Source: JBBRWO01 sp964388455
GTDB taxonomy: Bacteria; Actinomycetota; Coriobacteriia; Anaerosomatales; JAAXUF01
Direction: 5' to 3'
DNA: 33,099 bases
Assembly (NCBI GenBank): GCA_964388455.1
Contig: CAYMAN010000024.1
Location: 1-33,099, forward strand
The notes under the pieces: model-generated
What the model was told of the DNA's origin: nothing
The model's database searches: none
Seen by the model: the letters and a program-made list of their open reading frames with translations, nothing else
Program-made: the position numbers and the translations under genes
Shown: positions 23,382-30,472 of the stretch, in pieces
Position numbering within the stretch: position 1 is the stretch's first letter
Layout: each line of letters opens with the position of its first letter

Positions 23382-24137
23382 TCAGTCGAGAGCGGCCACG
23401 ATCTCCTCGGTCATCTCCATGGTGTGATACACATTCTGGATGTCATCGAGTTCTTCGAGGCGGTCGACAAGACGCATGACCTTCTTGGCGTCCTCCACGC
23501 TCAGTGAAGCCGGATTGGTGGGCTCCATGACAAGCTCAGCACCCTTGACTGTCGCTCCCGCCGCTTCCAGCGCGGTCGTGACCTTCAGCAGGTCCGCCGA
23601 GTGGGTGTAGACGATCCACGAATCCTCGGCGTCATCGACGTCCTCGCCACCGGCGTCCGCGACGAGCAGCATCATCTCGTCCTCATCCTCGAACCCCGCC
23701 TTGTCCACAGCGATCTCGCCGCGGCGCTCGAACATAAATGCGACCGAGCCGGTCGTGCCGAGGTTGCCACCGGCACGCGTAAACGCCGCGCGTACGTCGG
23801 CTGCGGTTCTGTTGCGATTGTCGGTCAGCGCCTCGAGGTACAGCGCCACACCCGCCGGGCCGTAGCCCTCGTAGATGACGTCCTCGTAGTTCGCAGCATC
23901 GGCACCGGCACCAAACGCCTTGTCGATGGCGGTCTTGATCTTGTCCTTGGGAAGCGAGTACGACTTCGCCTTCGCGATGGCAGCCGCGAGTGAAGCGTTG
24001 TTCTCAGGATTAGGGTCGCCACCGGTCTTGGCAGCGACGGTGATGACGCGCGCGAGCTTGGAGAAGAGCGCCGAGCGCTTCGCGTCCTGTGCACCCTTGC
24101 GGTGCTTTGTTGTTGCCCACTTCGAGTGTCCGGACAT
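23382..24137 (-). CDS. yebC: YebC/TACO1 family translation factor
   Basis: A 251-residue protein of the YebC family, long annotated as a transcriptional regulator. Members of the family have since been linked to relief of ribosome stalling at proline-rich stretches. The family start MSGHSKWATTKHRKGAQDAKR is present, followed by SLPKDKIKTAIDKAFG, YEGYGPAGVALYLEALTDNRNRT split by short loops, and the GGNLGTTGSVAFMF segment. The C-terminal third is acidic, as usual. The ATG at 24137 begins the family signature, so a longer in-frame start is rejected. It lies 91 bases downstream of pdxT, with a possible own -10 element (TAGAAT at 24200-24205). In many bacteria yebC sits next to ruvC, as here. Confidence 0.96.
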   Translation of the reverse strand: MSGHSKWATTKHRKGAQDAKRSALFSKLARVITVAAKTGGDPNPENNASLAAAIAKAKSYSLPKDKIKTAIDKAFGAGADAANYEDVIYEGYGPAGVALYLEALTDNRNRTAADVRAAFTRAGGNLGTTGSVAFMFERRGEIAVDKAGFEDEDEMMLLVADAGGEDVDDAEDSWIVYTHSADLLKVTTALEAAGATVKGAELVMEPTNPASLSVEDAKKVMRLVDRLEELDDIQNVYHTMEMTEEIVAALD

Positions 24138-24209
24138 ACCTGCTCGGTTCCTTTCCGTCAGCGCGCTACCCGCCGCGCACATGCTTCATCGCCGCGCACA
24201 TTCTACTCG

Positions 24210-24224
24210 CGAACCGCCGGTTCG
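24210..24224 (-). terminator. Small hairpin after pdxT
   Basis: CGAACC and GGTTCG form a perfect six-base-pair stem with a three-base loop, five bases after the pdxT stop. No T tract follows and TAGAAT lies just beyond. It may weakly end the pdxST transcript or be chance. Confidence 0.3.
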
Positions 24225-24228
24225 TCGC

Positions 24229-24804
24229 TTATGACCTCACGACGGTCTCGACGAAGTACTTGTGCACCCGCGGATCACCAGTCAGCTCGGGGTGAAAACT
24301 GGTGGCCATCAGTCGGCCCTGACGAGCCGCAACGATCGCCTGCTCATGAGTGGCCAGCACCGTCACATCGGGTCCGACGCGCTCGATGCGTGGCGCCCGA
24401 ATGAACACCCCCGTGTACGGCCGGTCCAGATCGGCGAAGTCGAGGTCCACCTCGAAGGAGTCCTTCTGCCGCCCGAAGGCGTTGCGTCGCACGTCCATGT
24501 CCATGAGGGCCAGCCCGCGCTGCCCTGGAATGCCGTCCACGACGCTCTTTGCGATGAGGATGGCGCCTGCACAGGTTCCCCAGACGGCCATACCTGCGGC
24601 GACGCGCTCGATGATCGGCTCATAGAACCCGTAGGTCACCATGAGCTTGGAGATTGCGGTGGATTCGCCCCCGGGTATGACCAACCCGTCCAGGTCATCC
24701 ATCTGAGCCGGCAACCGAATCGCCGGCGCCTGAACACCAAGGACCTCGAGAGCCAGCACGTGCTCGCGGAACGCCCCCTGGAGGGCGAGAACGCCTACCC
24801 GCAC
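24229..24804 (-). CDS. pdxT: Pyridoxal 5'-phosphate synthase glutaminase subunit PdxT
   Basis: Releases ammonia from glutamine and passes it to PdxS for vitamin B6 synthesis. The 191-residue protein has the class I glutaminase-like triad: Cys78 in GTCAG, His171 and Glu173 in HPELTGD, plus the oxyanion region PGGEST (44-49). The GTG at 24804 was chosen because it begins MRVGVLALQG, the family start. It is one base after the pdxS stop and has GAGG eight bases upstream. Any longer start overlaps pdxS. Length and motifs are complete, so the pair should be a working PLP synthase. Confidence 0.97.
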   Translation of the reverse strand: MRVGVLALQGAFREHVLALEVLGVQAPAIRLPAQMDDLDGLVIPGGESTAISKLMVTYGFYEPIIERVAAGMAVWGTCAGAILIAKSVVDGIPGQRGLALMDMDVRRNAFGRQKDSFEVDLDFADLDRPYTGVFIRAPRIERVGPDVTVLATHEQAIVAARQGRLMATSFHPELTGDPRVHKYFVETVVRS

Positions 24805-24805
24805 G

Positions 24806-25702
24806 CTACCAGCCTCGTGGAGCCATGAGCTCGCTCGCGGGGATGTCTGCGATGTTGATGCCGACCATCGCTTCTCCCAGGTCGCGCGACACGTCGGCGA
24901 TGATCTTGGCGTCCTGATAGTGCGTCGTGGCCTCGACGATAGCCTTCGCGCGCTTGGACGGGTCGCCGCTCTTGAAGATGCCGCTGCCCACGAAGACGCC
25001 GTCGCAGCCAAGCTGCATCATGAGCGCGGCGTCGGCCGGAGTCGCGATGCCGCCCGCAGAGAAGTTGACGACCGGAAGCTTGCCGTTGTCGTGGACCCAC
25101 TTGACCAGCTCGAACGGCGCCTGCAGCTGCTTGGCGGCGTCGAAGAGCTGCTCGTCGCGAAGGCCGACGACCCAGCCGATCTCAGTCGTGACGGCACGCA
25201 TGTGGCGAACTGCCTCGACGACGTTGCCGGTACCGGGCTCGCCCTTGGTGCGGACCATGGCAGCGCCCTCGGCGATGCGACGAAGTGCCTCACCGAGGTT
25301 CCGGCAGCCACACACGAACGGTACAGTGAAGTCGAGCTTGTTGATGTGGTACTCCTCATCGGCGGGCGTCAGCACTTCAGACTCATCGATATAGTCCACG
25401 CCGAGCGACTGAAGGATCTGTGCCTCGACGAAGTGACCGATTCGGCACTTGGCCATGACGGGAATGGTGACCGCAGCGACGATGCCCTCGACCATGGTCG
25501 GGTCGGACATACGGGATACGCCACCCTGGGCGCGGATGTCTGCGGGGACGCGCTCGAGTGCCATGACGGCAACCGCTCCGGCATCCTCGGCGATCTTGGC
25601 CTGCTCGGGATTGACGACGTCCATGATGACGCCACCCTTGAGCATCTCGGCGAGACCGGTTTTGACCCGGAGAGTTCCGACTTGCTTGCTCGCGTCAGAC
25701 AC
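24806..25702 (-). CDS. pdxS: Pyridoxal 5'-phosphate synthase subunit PdxS
   Basis: Builds pyridoxal phosphate from ribose 5-phosphate, glyceraldehyde 3-phosphate and ammonia. The 298-residue barrel has GGVIMDV, catalytic Lys85 in MAKCRIGH and Lys153 in RTKGEPGTGN, and the GGIATPADAALMMQLG phosphate site. GTG at 25702 was chosen over an ATG 15 bases upstream, because AAGGAG ends six bases before the GTG and would be codons two and three of the longer form. The family usually starts close to this point. A promoter candidate lies at 25776-25805, and pdxT follows after one base. Confidence 0.97.
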   Translation of the reverse strand: MSDASKQVGTLRVKTGLAEMLKGGVIMDVVNPEQAKIAEDAGAVAVMALERVPADIRAQGGVSRMSDPTMVEGIVAAVTIPVMAKCRIGHFVEAQILQSLGVDYIDESEVLTPADEEYHINKLDFTVPFVCGCRNLGEALRRIAEGAAMVRTKGEPGTGNVVEAVRHMRAVTTEIGWVVGLRDEQLFDAAKQLQAPFELVKWVHDNGKLPVVNFSAGGIATPADAALMMQLGCDGVFVGSGIFKSGDPSKRAKAIVEATTHYQDAKIIADVSRDLGEAMVGINIADIPASELMAPRGW

Positions 25703-25775
25703 GTGGTACTCCTTCATGATGGGTTCTGGCCGAAGAGTGTGACTCGGCCACAGAAGACTGGTTGATTGCCTAGGA

Positions 25776-25805
25776 ATTGTACCTGTCCTTGCAAGGGCAC
25801 AACAA
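25776..25805 (-). promoter_or_regulatory. Promoter candidate of pdxST
   Basis: TTGTTG (25800-25805) and TACAAT (25776-25781) on the minus strand, 18 bases apart. The -10 is strong, the -35 half-matching. The leader would be about 65 bases. Confidence 0.5.
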
Positions 25806-25825
25806 GCAGCGGGACGGTGCGATTA

Positions 25826-26872
25826 CTACTTCATGGTGATATTCGTGTTGAGCGAAACGACCTGGAACCAAGTGTTCCCTGGAGAGAGTTTGATCGGGCG
25901 GCCCTCAGAGTCCCGGAAGCGTGGAGGCGTCCCGCGATCGGCCACCCACGTTCCGTCGAAGCGCTTGCCATCCCGAAACACCGAGACGCGGCCCTTGCCG
26001 CCCAAGTTGATGTCATAGGTTATCGAACCGACCTTATCGCGACTCTTGGCGCGGTATGCCGCCCACAGAACGACAACGTTCTTGCTCGCGATCTGCTTGC
26101 CCGTGGTGGCGTCGGAGTGCACCCGTCCGTTGTTCTCTCGCAGATAGACGTTGCGCTCCGTATTCCACGTCCACCGCGCGATGTTTGACTGAGAGAAGGG
26201 AATCAAGATGCTCTGTACCGTATCGCTGGTATCCGCACTCTGCGGTGAGAACTGCAGCCGGGGAACATCAGCGGTAATCGGGAAACCGCGCTTCTTGGCC
26301 TCGGCGTACGCCTTCCGAGTGTCGAGGAAGAGGTTGTGCGGCGCCGAGCGCTGAGTGGAGCGAGAGTACGGTGCCGAGACCCCTGCATCCTCAGAGAGGT
26401 TGGGGATCTTCGCACCGTTCACCGCGCGATTGACAGTGCTGCTCGCTCCGGAGAAGAAGAACAGCCCGCGATACTGGGGAACCACCCACAGATCCGAGAA
26501 CCGGGCGCTGCGGACGGGGCCTACGGTCTGCGGAATCGTGCTCTGGAAGATGCAGTTGAAACGCGTGATACCGCCCTCGGTGACCGTCTCATAGACTACG
26601 TCGGCCGAGTTCAGACCCGACTGTGGTCGCGCCTCCGGCGAGTTCTCTATCTTGACCGAGAGCGGCCGCTTCGAGACAGCCGTCTGGTCAGGGGCCTTCT
26701 GCCCGCTCAGGGGCCACCGCAGCGGCTCCGGCGGCCGCGGCACCGAACGCTCGCTGTCGGCAACCGGCCACGCAGAGGTCACCTCAGGCTTCGCTTTCGA
26801 GCACCCGGACAACGCGATTGCAGCGATACTCATCGCCGCAATCGCAACCACCCACCTGCGAGAACGCATCAT
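25826..26872 (-). CDS. DUF3048 (YerB-like) lipoprotein
   Basis: A 348-residue membrane-anchored lipoprotein. The N-terminus has two arginines, a hydrophobic core and the lipobox ALSGC with Cys24, so Lgt encoded nearby would modify it. The rest carries the DUF3048 pattern: PLSVKIENSPEARPQSGL, ADVVYETVTEGGITRF and PVRSAR near the start, then APHNLF and the C-terminal WFQVV. The molecular function is unknown; YerB-like proteins are thought to act at the cell wall. The ATG at 26872 was chosen because a good promoter predicts transcription from about 26900. That excludes the longest start, and AAGGG lies ten bases before the ATG. Confidence 0.9.
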   Translation of the reverse strand: MMRSRRWVVAIAAMSIAAIALSGCSKAKPEVTSAWPVADSERSVPRPPEPLRWPLSGQKAPDQTAVSKRPLSVKIENSPEARPQSGLNSADVVYETVTEGGITRFNCIFQSTIPQTVGPVRSARFSDLWVVPQYRGLFFFSGASSTVNRAVNGAKIPNLSEDAGVSAPYSRSTQRSAPHNLFLDTRKAYAEAKKRGFPITADVPRLQFSPQSADTSDTVQSILIPFSQSNIARWTWNTERNVYLRENNGRVHSDATTGKQIASKNVVVLWAAYRAKSRDKVGSITYDINLGGKGRVSVFRDGKRFDGTWVADRGTPPRFRDSEGRPIKLSPGNTWFQVVSLNTNITMK

Positions 26873-26906
26873 CGTCTGCAAACCCTTCGTCGCCTTCATC
26901 ATCGGC

Positions 26907-26935
26907 AGTCTACGAAGCAGGTCTGACACGGTCAA
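26907..26935 (-). promoter_or_regulatory. Promoter of the DUF3048 lipoprotein gene
   Basis: TTGACC (26930-26935) and TAGACT (26907-26912) on the minus strand, exactly 17 bases apart, the best sigma-70 type match in the window. It predicts a leader of about 28 bases with a ribosome site. Confidence 0.75.
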
Positions 26936-26959
26936 ACCGGCCCATTGTGACCTGACTCA

Positions 26960-26988
26960 TTGCCGCCGTAGCCTGCGCACCGTAGCAT
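26960..26988 (+). promoter_or_regulatory. Promoter of the small cysteine-rich gene
   Basis: TTGCCG (26960-26965) and TAGCAT (26983-26988), exactly 17 bases apart. Transcription would start near 26995, just at the strong ribosome site of the gene at 27012. It is divergent from the DUF3048 promoter, with 24 bases between the two -35 hexamers. Confidence 0.6.
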
Positions 26989-27011
26989 AGGCGCAAGAGG
27001 AGGTCTTACAC

Positions 27012-27221
27012 ATGCCCTGCTACCTGCTCCACATGATCGCCGCCGCAGAGCCCGAACCGTATGCGGACCCCGACGTGAAGGATCTTGTCGGCGAGTTCCC
27101 TCGGCTGTTCTGTGCCCAGTGCACTCCGCCCAAGCCGCTCAAGCCAAGCGAGAGCACGCTCTGCCTCCAGCGGGAAGCACCCTGCTGGAATCCCGGAGGC
27201 ATGAACTGCCAGGAGACTTAG
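27012..27221 (+). CDS. Small cysteine-rich protein of unknown function
   Basis: A 69-residue protein I do not recognise, with six cysteines at 3, 34, 37, 51, 58 and 66. The CAQC pair could hold a metal or form a disulfide. There is no signal peptide or membrane segment, and proline content is high in the middle (PPKPLKPSES). It looks like a real gene: AAGAGGAGGT lies eight bases before the ATG and a 17-base-spaced promoter lies just upstream. It also has its own strand between a divergent lipoprotein gene and the convergent lgt. Its stop overlaps the lgt stop by four bases. A metal-binding or redox role is inference from the cysteines only. Confidence 0.7.
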   Translation: MPCYLLHMIAAAEPEPYADPDVKDLVGEFPRLFCAQCTPPKPLKPSESTLCLQREAPCWNPGGMNCQET

Positions 27222-28057
27222 CGACGCGCCTTGGCCGGCAGTCCCTGCTGGGGCAGGTCGCGATTTCGTGACCACGCGATCAATGCGATTCCGGCGATCA
27301 TCACGGGGACGCTCAGGAGTTGCCCCATGGTCGCGCCTCCCCACAGGAAGCCGATCTGCGCATCCGGCTCCCGGAAGAACTCCACCAGAATCCGGAACGC
27401 GCCATACATGGTCATGAGCGTCCCAAAGATCACGCCACGGCTGGGCGGCTTTGGTCGAGACGCGATCCACGCGACCACAACGAGTGTGACCAGCCCCTCG
27501 AGTATCGCCTCATAGAGCTGCGAAGGATGTCGCGGCAAAGGACCGCCCGAAGGAAAGACCACACCCCAGGGCGCGGTGGTGACGCGGCCCCACAGCTCGT
27601 CGTTGACGAAGTTCGCCAGCCGGCCAAAGAAGATGCCGACGGGGGCGCCGACAGATCCGAGGTCGCAGAGCGTCAGCCACGGGATTCCCATCCTCCACGC
27701 GACAAGCGCGCCAGCAACGAGAATTCCTGCCAATCCGCCGTGAAACGACATCCCGCCGTCCCAGACCGCCAGAATCCGCGACGGCGCGTCGAGATACTCG
27801 CTTCCTCCGTAGAAGAGCACGTACCCCAGTCTCCCGCCGAGAAGTACCCCCAACACCGCGGCGAGGACGATGTTGAGCATGTCGTCCTCTGTGAGATTGA
27901 GCCGCCAACGGCGCGCCAGCCCACGCAGAATCGCGAACGCTGACGCGAATCCGACCAGATACGCGACGCCGTACCAGTGGACCGCAAACGGACCCAGTCG
28001 CAGCGCGATGGGATCGATCTGGGGGTACGCGAGCGAGGCGAACACCGGTGCGCTCAC
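27218..28057 (-). CDS. lgt: Prolipoprotein diacylglyceryl transferase
   Basis: Adds diacylglycerol from phosphatidylglycerol to the lipobox cysteine of prolipoproteins, the first step of lipoprotein maturation. The 279-residue protein has about seven membrane segments and the family signatures HGGLAG (106-111), GRLANFVNDELWGR (145-158) and RHPSQLYEA (176-184). The periplasmic-side arginine of GRLANFxN is kept. The start is GTG at 28057, with GAGG five bases upstream. It follows lemA after 24 bases and probably shares its transcript. The DUF3048 lipoprotein gene nearby encodes a likely substrate. Confidence 0.97.
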   Translation of the reverse strand: MSAPVFASLAYPQIDPIALRLGPFAVHWYGVAYLVGFASAFAILRGLARRWRLNLTEDDMLNIVLAAVLGVLLGGRLGYVLFYGGSEYLDAPSRILAVWDGGMSFHGGLAGILVAGALVAWRMGIPWLTLCDLGSVGAPVGIFFGRLANFVNDELWGRVTTAPWGVVFPSGGPLPRHPSQLYEAILEGLVTLVVVAWIASRPKPPSRGVIFGTLMTMYGAFRILVEFFREPDAQIGFLWGGATMGQLLSVPVMIAGIALIAWSRNRDLPQQGLPAKARR

Positions 28058-28081
28058 GAAAGCCTCACGGAGTGCCGCACC

Positions 28082-28645
28082 CTAGAACTTGACCTGAGGA
28101 ACCTCGTTGGCCGCAGCCTCCACCTCGAAGTACTCACGCGCGGTGAAGTTGAACATGCCCGCAAGGATGTTGTTCGGGAACGACTGGATCGCGGTGTTGA
28201 AGCTCATCACCGAGTCGTTGTAGAACTGGCGCGCGTACGCGATCTTGTTCTCGGCCTCAGCCAACTGCGCCTGCAGATCGAGGAAGCCGGTGTTCGCCTT
28301 GAGATCAGGGTATGCCTCAGCGACTGCGAACAGGGACTTCAGGGCGCCGGACAGCATGTTCTCGGCCTGACCCTGCTCCTCGATGCCGCTCGCATTGATC
28401 GCGTTCGAACGCGCCTGGGTGACCGCCTCGAACACGCCGGACTCGTGGGTGGCGTATCCCTTGACGGTCTCAACGAGGTTCGGGATCAGATCGTAGCGAC
28501 GCTTGAGCTGCACATCAATCTGCGACCACGCGTTGTCCACGCGATTTCGCAGCGTGATCAGTCTGTTGTAGATCCCCACGATAGCCATGCCGACGATTAC
28601 ACCGAGCAATCCCAGTCCGGCACACACGACCAACCATCCGCCCAT
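28082..28645 (-). CDS. lemA: LemA family protein
   Basis: A 187-residue protein with an N-terminal membrane segment (about 4-24) and a cytoplasmic or outer helical bundle. The family signatures are clear: YNRLITLRNRVDNAWSQIDVQ split by charged residues, LKRRYDLIPNLVETVKGYA and a C-terminal YNDSVMSFNTAIQSFP followed by NNILAG. The function of LemA proteins is not settled. They often sit beside membrane proteases such as HtpX, but here the neighbour is lgt. GGAGGA lies directly upstream of the ATG. A short inverted repeat (CCCGTCA with TGACGGG, 28659-28673) sits just before that ribosome site and could affect its access. Confidence 0.94.
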   Translation of the reverse strand: MGGWLVVCAGLGLLGVIVGMAIVGIYNRLITLRNRVDNAWSQIDVQLKRRYDLIPNLVETVKGYATHESGVFEAVTQARSNAINASGIEEQGQAENMLSGALKSLFAVAEAYPDLKANTGFLDLQAQLAEAENKIAYARQFYNDSVMSFNTAIQSFPNNILAGMFNFTAREYFEVEAAANEVPQVKF

Positions 28646-28723
28646 GAAGTCCTCCTCGCCCGTCAGTGACGGGGTCCGCCGCGCTGTCGCTACACGCGGG
28701 TCTGATTCCGAAATCGTACCAGA

Positions 28724-28749
28724 GCTCGTCGTCGCGCACGACGACGAGC
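28724..28749 (-). terminator. Perfect 11-bp hairpin after zinc-ribbon gene
   Basis: Positions 28724-28734 pair perfectly with 28739-28749 around a four-base CGCA loop, 17 bases after the stop of the zinc-ribbon gene. No T tract follows. It separates that gene from lemA. Confidence 0.7.
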
Positions 28750-28765
28750 CTCATCCGTCCTCAGG

Positions 28766-29137
28766 TCAGCGGCTGAAGTCCATCTCCGCGACCGCGTCTT
28801 CGACGCAGTCCACGTGCGAAAGCTGCCGACGAAAGTACTCGCAATACGCCTCTGTGATGTCTTGCTCGGCGCGACGGTCGCTCTGTCCAAGCACGCGGAC
28901 TCCGGCGACCACGGTCATCCCGTCATACTGACTGACCCCATCGGCGTCTTCGGCAAGCGCCTCGATCGCCGCCAAGAGGAAGCTCGGCACAACGGCGGTT
29001 ACGGTGATCTCCGTCCCGCACTCCGGGCAAACGAACGTTATATCTGCCCTGTCGGCATCGCGAATGACGACGGTGTCGATGTCTTCCAGTGATACCTGGA
29101 TGGTTCCGTCGACCGGGCAGGTGATATCGAATTCCAT
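28766..29137 (-). CDS. Zinc-ribbon-like protein of unknown function
   Basis: A 123-residue soluble acidic protein. Residues 1-45 look like a small ribbon: CPVDG with Cys7, then CPECG with Cys37 and Cys40. The first knuckle thus has only one cysteine and the metal site may use another residue. The rest is mainly helical with Cys99 and Cys111 near the end, and no catalytic motif. The ATG at 29137 has AAGGAGG eight bases upstream, which excludes the start six codons earlier. A TACAAT -10-like hexamer lies at 29168-29173. It is divergent from azlC and followed by a perfect hairpin. Confidence 0.8.
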   Translation of the reverse strand: MEFDITCPVDGTIQVSLEDIDTVVIRDADRADITFVCPECGTEITVTAVVPSFLLAAIEALAEDADGVSQYDGMTVVAGVRVLGQSDRRAEQDITEAYCEYFRRQLSHVDCVEDAVAEMDFSR

Positions 29138-29238
29138 GCCAGTCGCCTCCTTCACGGCCTACTGATGATTGTACCGCTCAGCGCTCCCTGCAAGCGAACA
29201 AATCCGCGATATGGCCACCACTCGGCAAGAATCGCGCC

Positions 29239-30030
29239 ATGCGTGTTACCATGCGCGGCATGCCAACTGCCTCGACATCCACCACCGCACCCTCACACGC
29301 CGAGGAGGTACGCGCCCACGATGCGCTGCGCGGCTCCGTGGCCGCACGAACGCGGCGCGGCATGAAGCTCGGACTGCCCATCTTCCTCGGCTACCTTCCT
29401 GTCGGAATGGCCTTCGGTATCCTCGCCAACACCCTTGGTTTCACAACTCTGCAGGCTGTGCTGTGTTCCGCCACCGCGCTTGCAGGCGCCGGTCAGTTCA
29501 TCGCACTATCGCTTATGGGTGCGGGAGCCACTGTGTTCGGTGTGCTCATGGCCACCACAGTCGTCAACCTGCGCTACGTGCTCTTCGGCTCGACCCTGTC
29601 ACCGCACCTTCACGGTGTCGACCTGAAGACGCAAGCATTTCTCGCATTCACGCTCACCGACGAGACCTTCGCCGTCAACGTCGCCGACCGCAAGAGCGGC
29701 TTCTCGACGCCTGCCTCGATGGCAGGGGTCGGGCTGATCGCGTGGATCGGCTGGGTCCTCGGCACACTCGTCGGAGCTGTCGGAGCCGACTGGATCGGCG
29801 ATCCGACCCGATTCGGCGTCGGTTTCGCGATGCCGGCGATGTTCACCGCGCTCTTCGTCGCATTGGCCGAGAACCGCCGTCACGTCCTCATCGGCATCGT
29901 CGCCGCAGCCATCGCGCTCGTGCTGCCGCTCTCGTCGTTAGTCGGCATCACACTCTCCCCCAGCTGGTTCATCGTCATCGCGTCGATGAGCGCGGCAACA
30001 CTCGGGGCGGTGTTCTGGCGTGAAGACTGA
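29239..30030 (+). CDS. azlC: AzlC family amino acid exporter subunit
   Basis: The larger part of a two-subunit membrane exporter known in other bacteria for branched-chain amino acids. Within the 263-residue protein a charged N-terminus of about 40 residues is followed by FLGYLPVGMAFGILA and the family's GAGQFIALSLM. NLRYVLFGS and the TDETFAV segment come next, then further membrane segments to the end. The true start is uncertain: ATG codons at 29239, 29251 and 29260 are in frame and none has a strong ribosome site. The first is given here. It overlaps azlD by eleven bases, the usual arrangement. The substrate is inferred from the family only. Confidence 0.9.
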   Translation: MRVTMRGMPTASTSTTAPSHAEEVRAHDALRGSVAARTRRGMKLGLPIFLGYLPVGMAFGILANTLGFTTLQAVLCSATALAGAGQFIALSLMGAGATVFGVLMATTVVNLRYVLFGSTLSPHLHGVDLKTQAFLAFTLTDETFAVNVADRKSGFSTPASMAGVGLIAWIGWVLGTLVGAVGADWIGDPTRFGVGFAMPAMFTALFVALAENRRHVLIGIVAAAIALVLPLSSLVGITLSPSWFIVIASMSAATLGAVFWRED

Positions 30031-30370
30031 GCTCAGCACCGCATACATCTGGACGGTGATCGTGGGCATGGCTGCGCTCAACTTCCTCGTGCGGTTCCCA
30101 CCCATCGCCATCGTCTCGCGACTCGACTTGCCCAAGTCGGTGATGCGATGGCTCTCATTCGTACCGGTCTCGGTGATGGGCGCCCTCGTGGCGGGTGAAG
30201 TGCTGCGTCCCGGCGGTGACTGGGTCACACCGCTCTCGAGCCCCAGCATCTACGCCGCCGTGCTCACCGCTGTGGTGTTCCACTTCTCCCGCAGCTTTCT
30301 GGGTGCAACCGTCGCCGGCATGGCATCGTTCGTCGTGCTGGAGCGCTTGCTCCCGATTCTGCTCGGCTGA
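30020..30370 (+). CDS. azlD: AzlD family amino acid exporter subunit
   Basis: The small partner of AzlC, 116 residues with about four membrane segments (near 5-25, 43-63, 72-90 and 95-115). FLVRFPPIAIVSRLDLPKSV and MRWLSFVPVSVMGALV, around residues 21-58, are typical of the family. The start is GTG at 30020, within the last codons of azlC. This overlap makes translation coupled and equal production likely. No terminator is evident in the 102-base gap after it. Confidence 0.9.
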   Translation: MKTELSTAYIWTVIVGMAALNFLVRFPPIAIVSRLDLPKSVMRWLSFVPVSVMGALVAGEVLRPGGDWVTPLSSPSIYAAVLTAVVFHFSRSFLGATVAGMASFVVLERLLPILLG

Positions 30371-30472
30371 CAACGCGCGCCAAGCTTCCCGACACCGGTC
30401 GCCTGCGCTATCCTATCGTACCACCATCGCGCCTCAAGCCCCGTTCGCGACTCGCCGAGAAGGAGCCCTCCG

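Noticed and set aside
25786..25801. Inverted repeat around CTTGCAAG between the DUF3048 and pdxS genes
   Set aside because: The stem has a wobble and no room for a good loop; it overlaps the pdxS promoter and is more likely part of that sequence.
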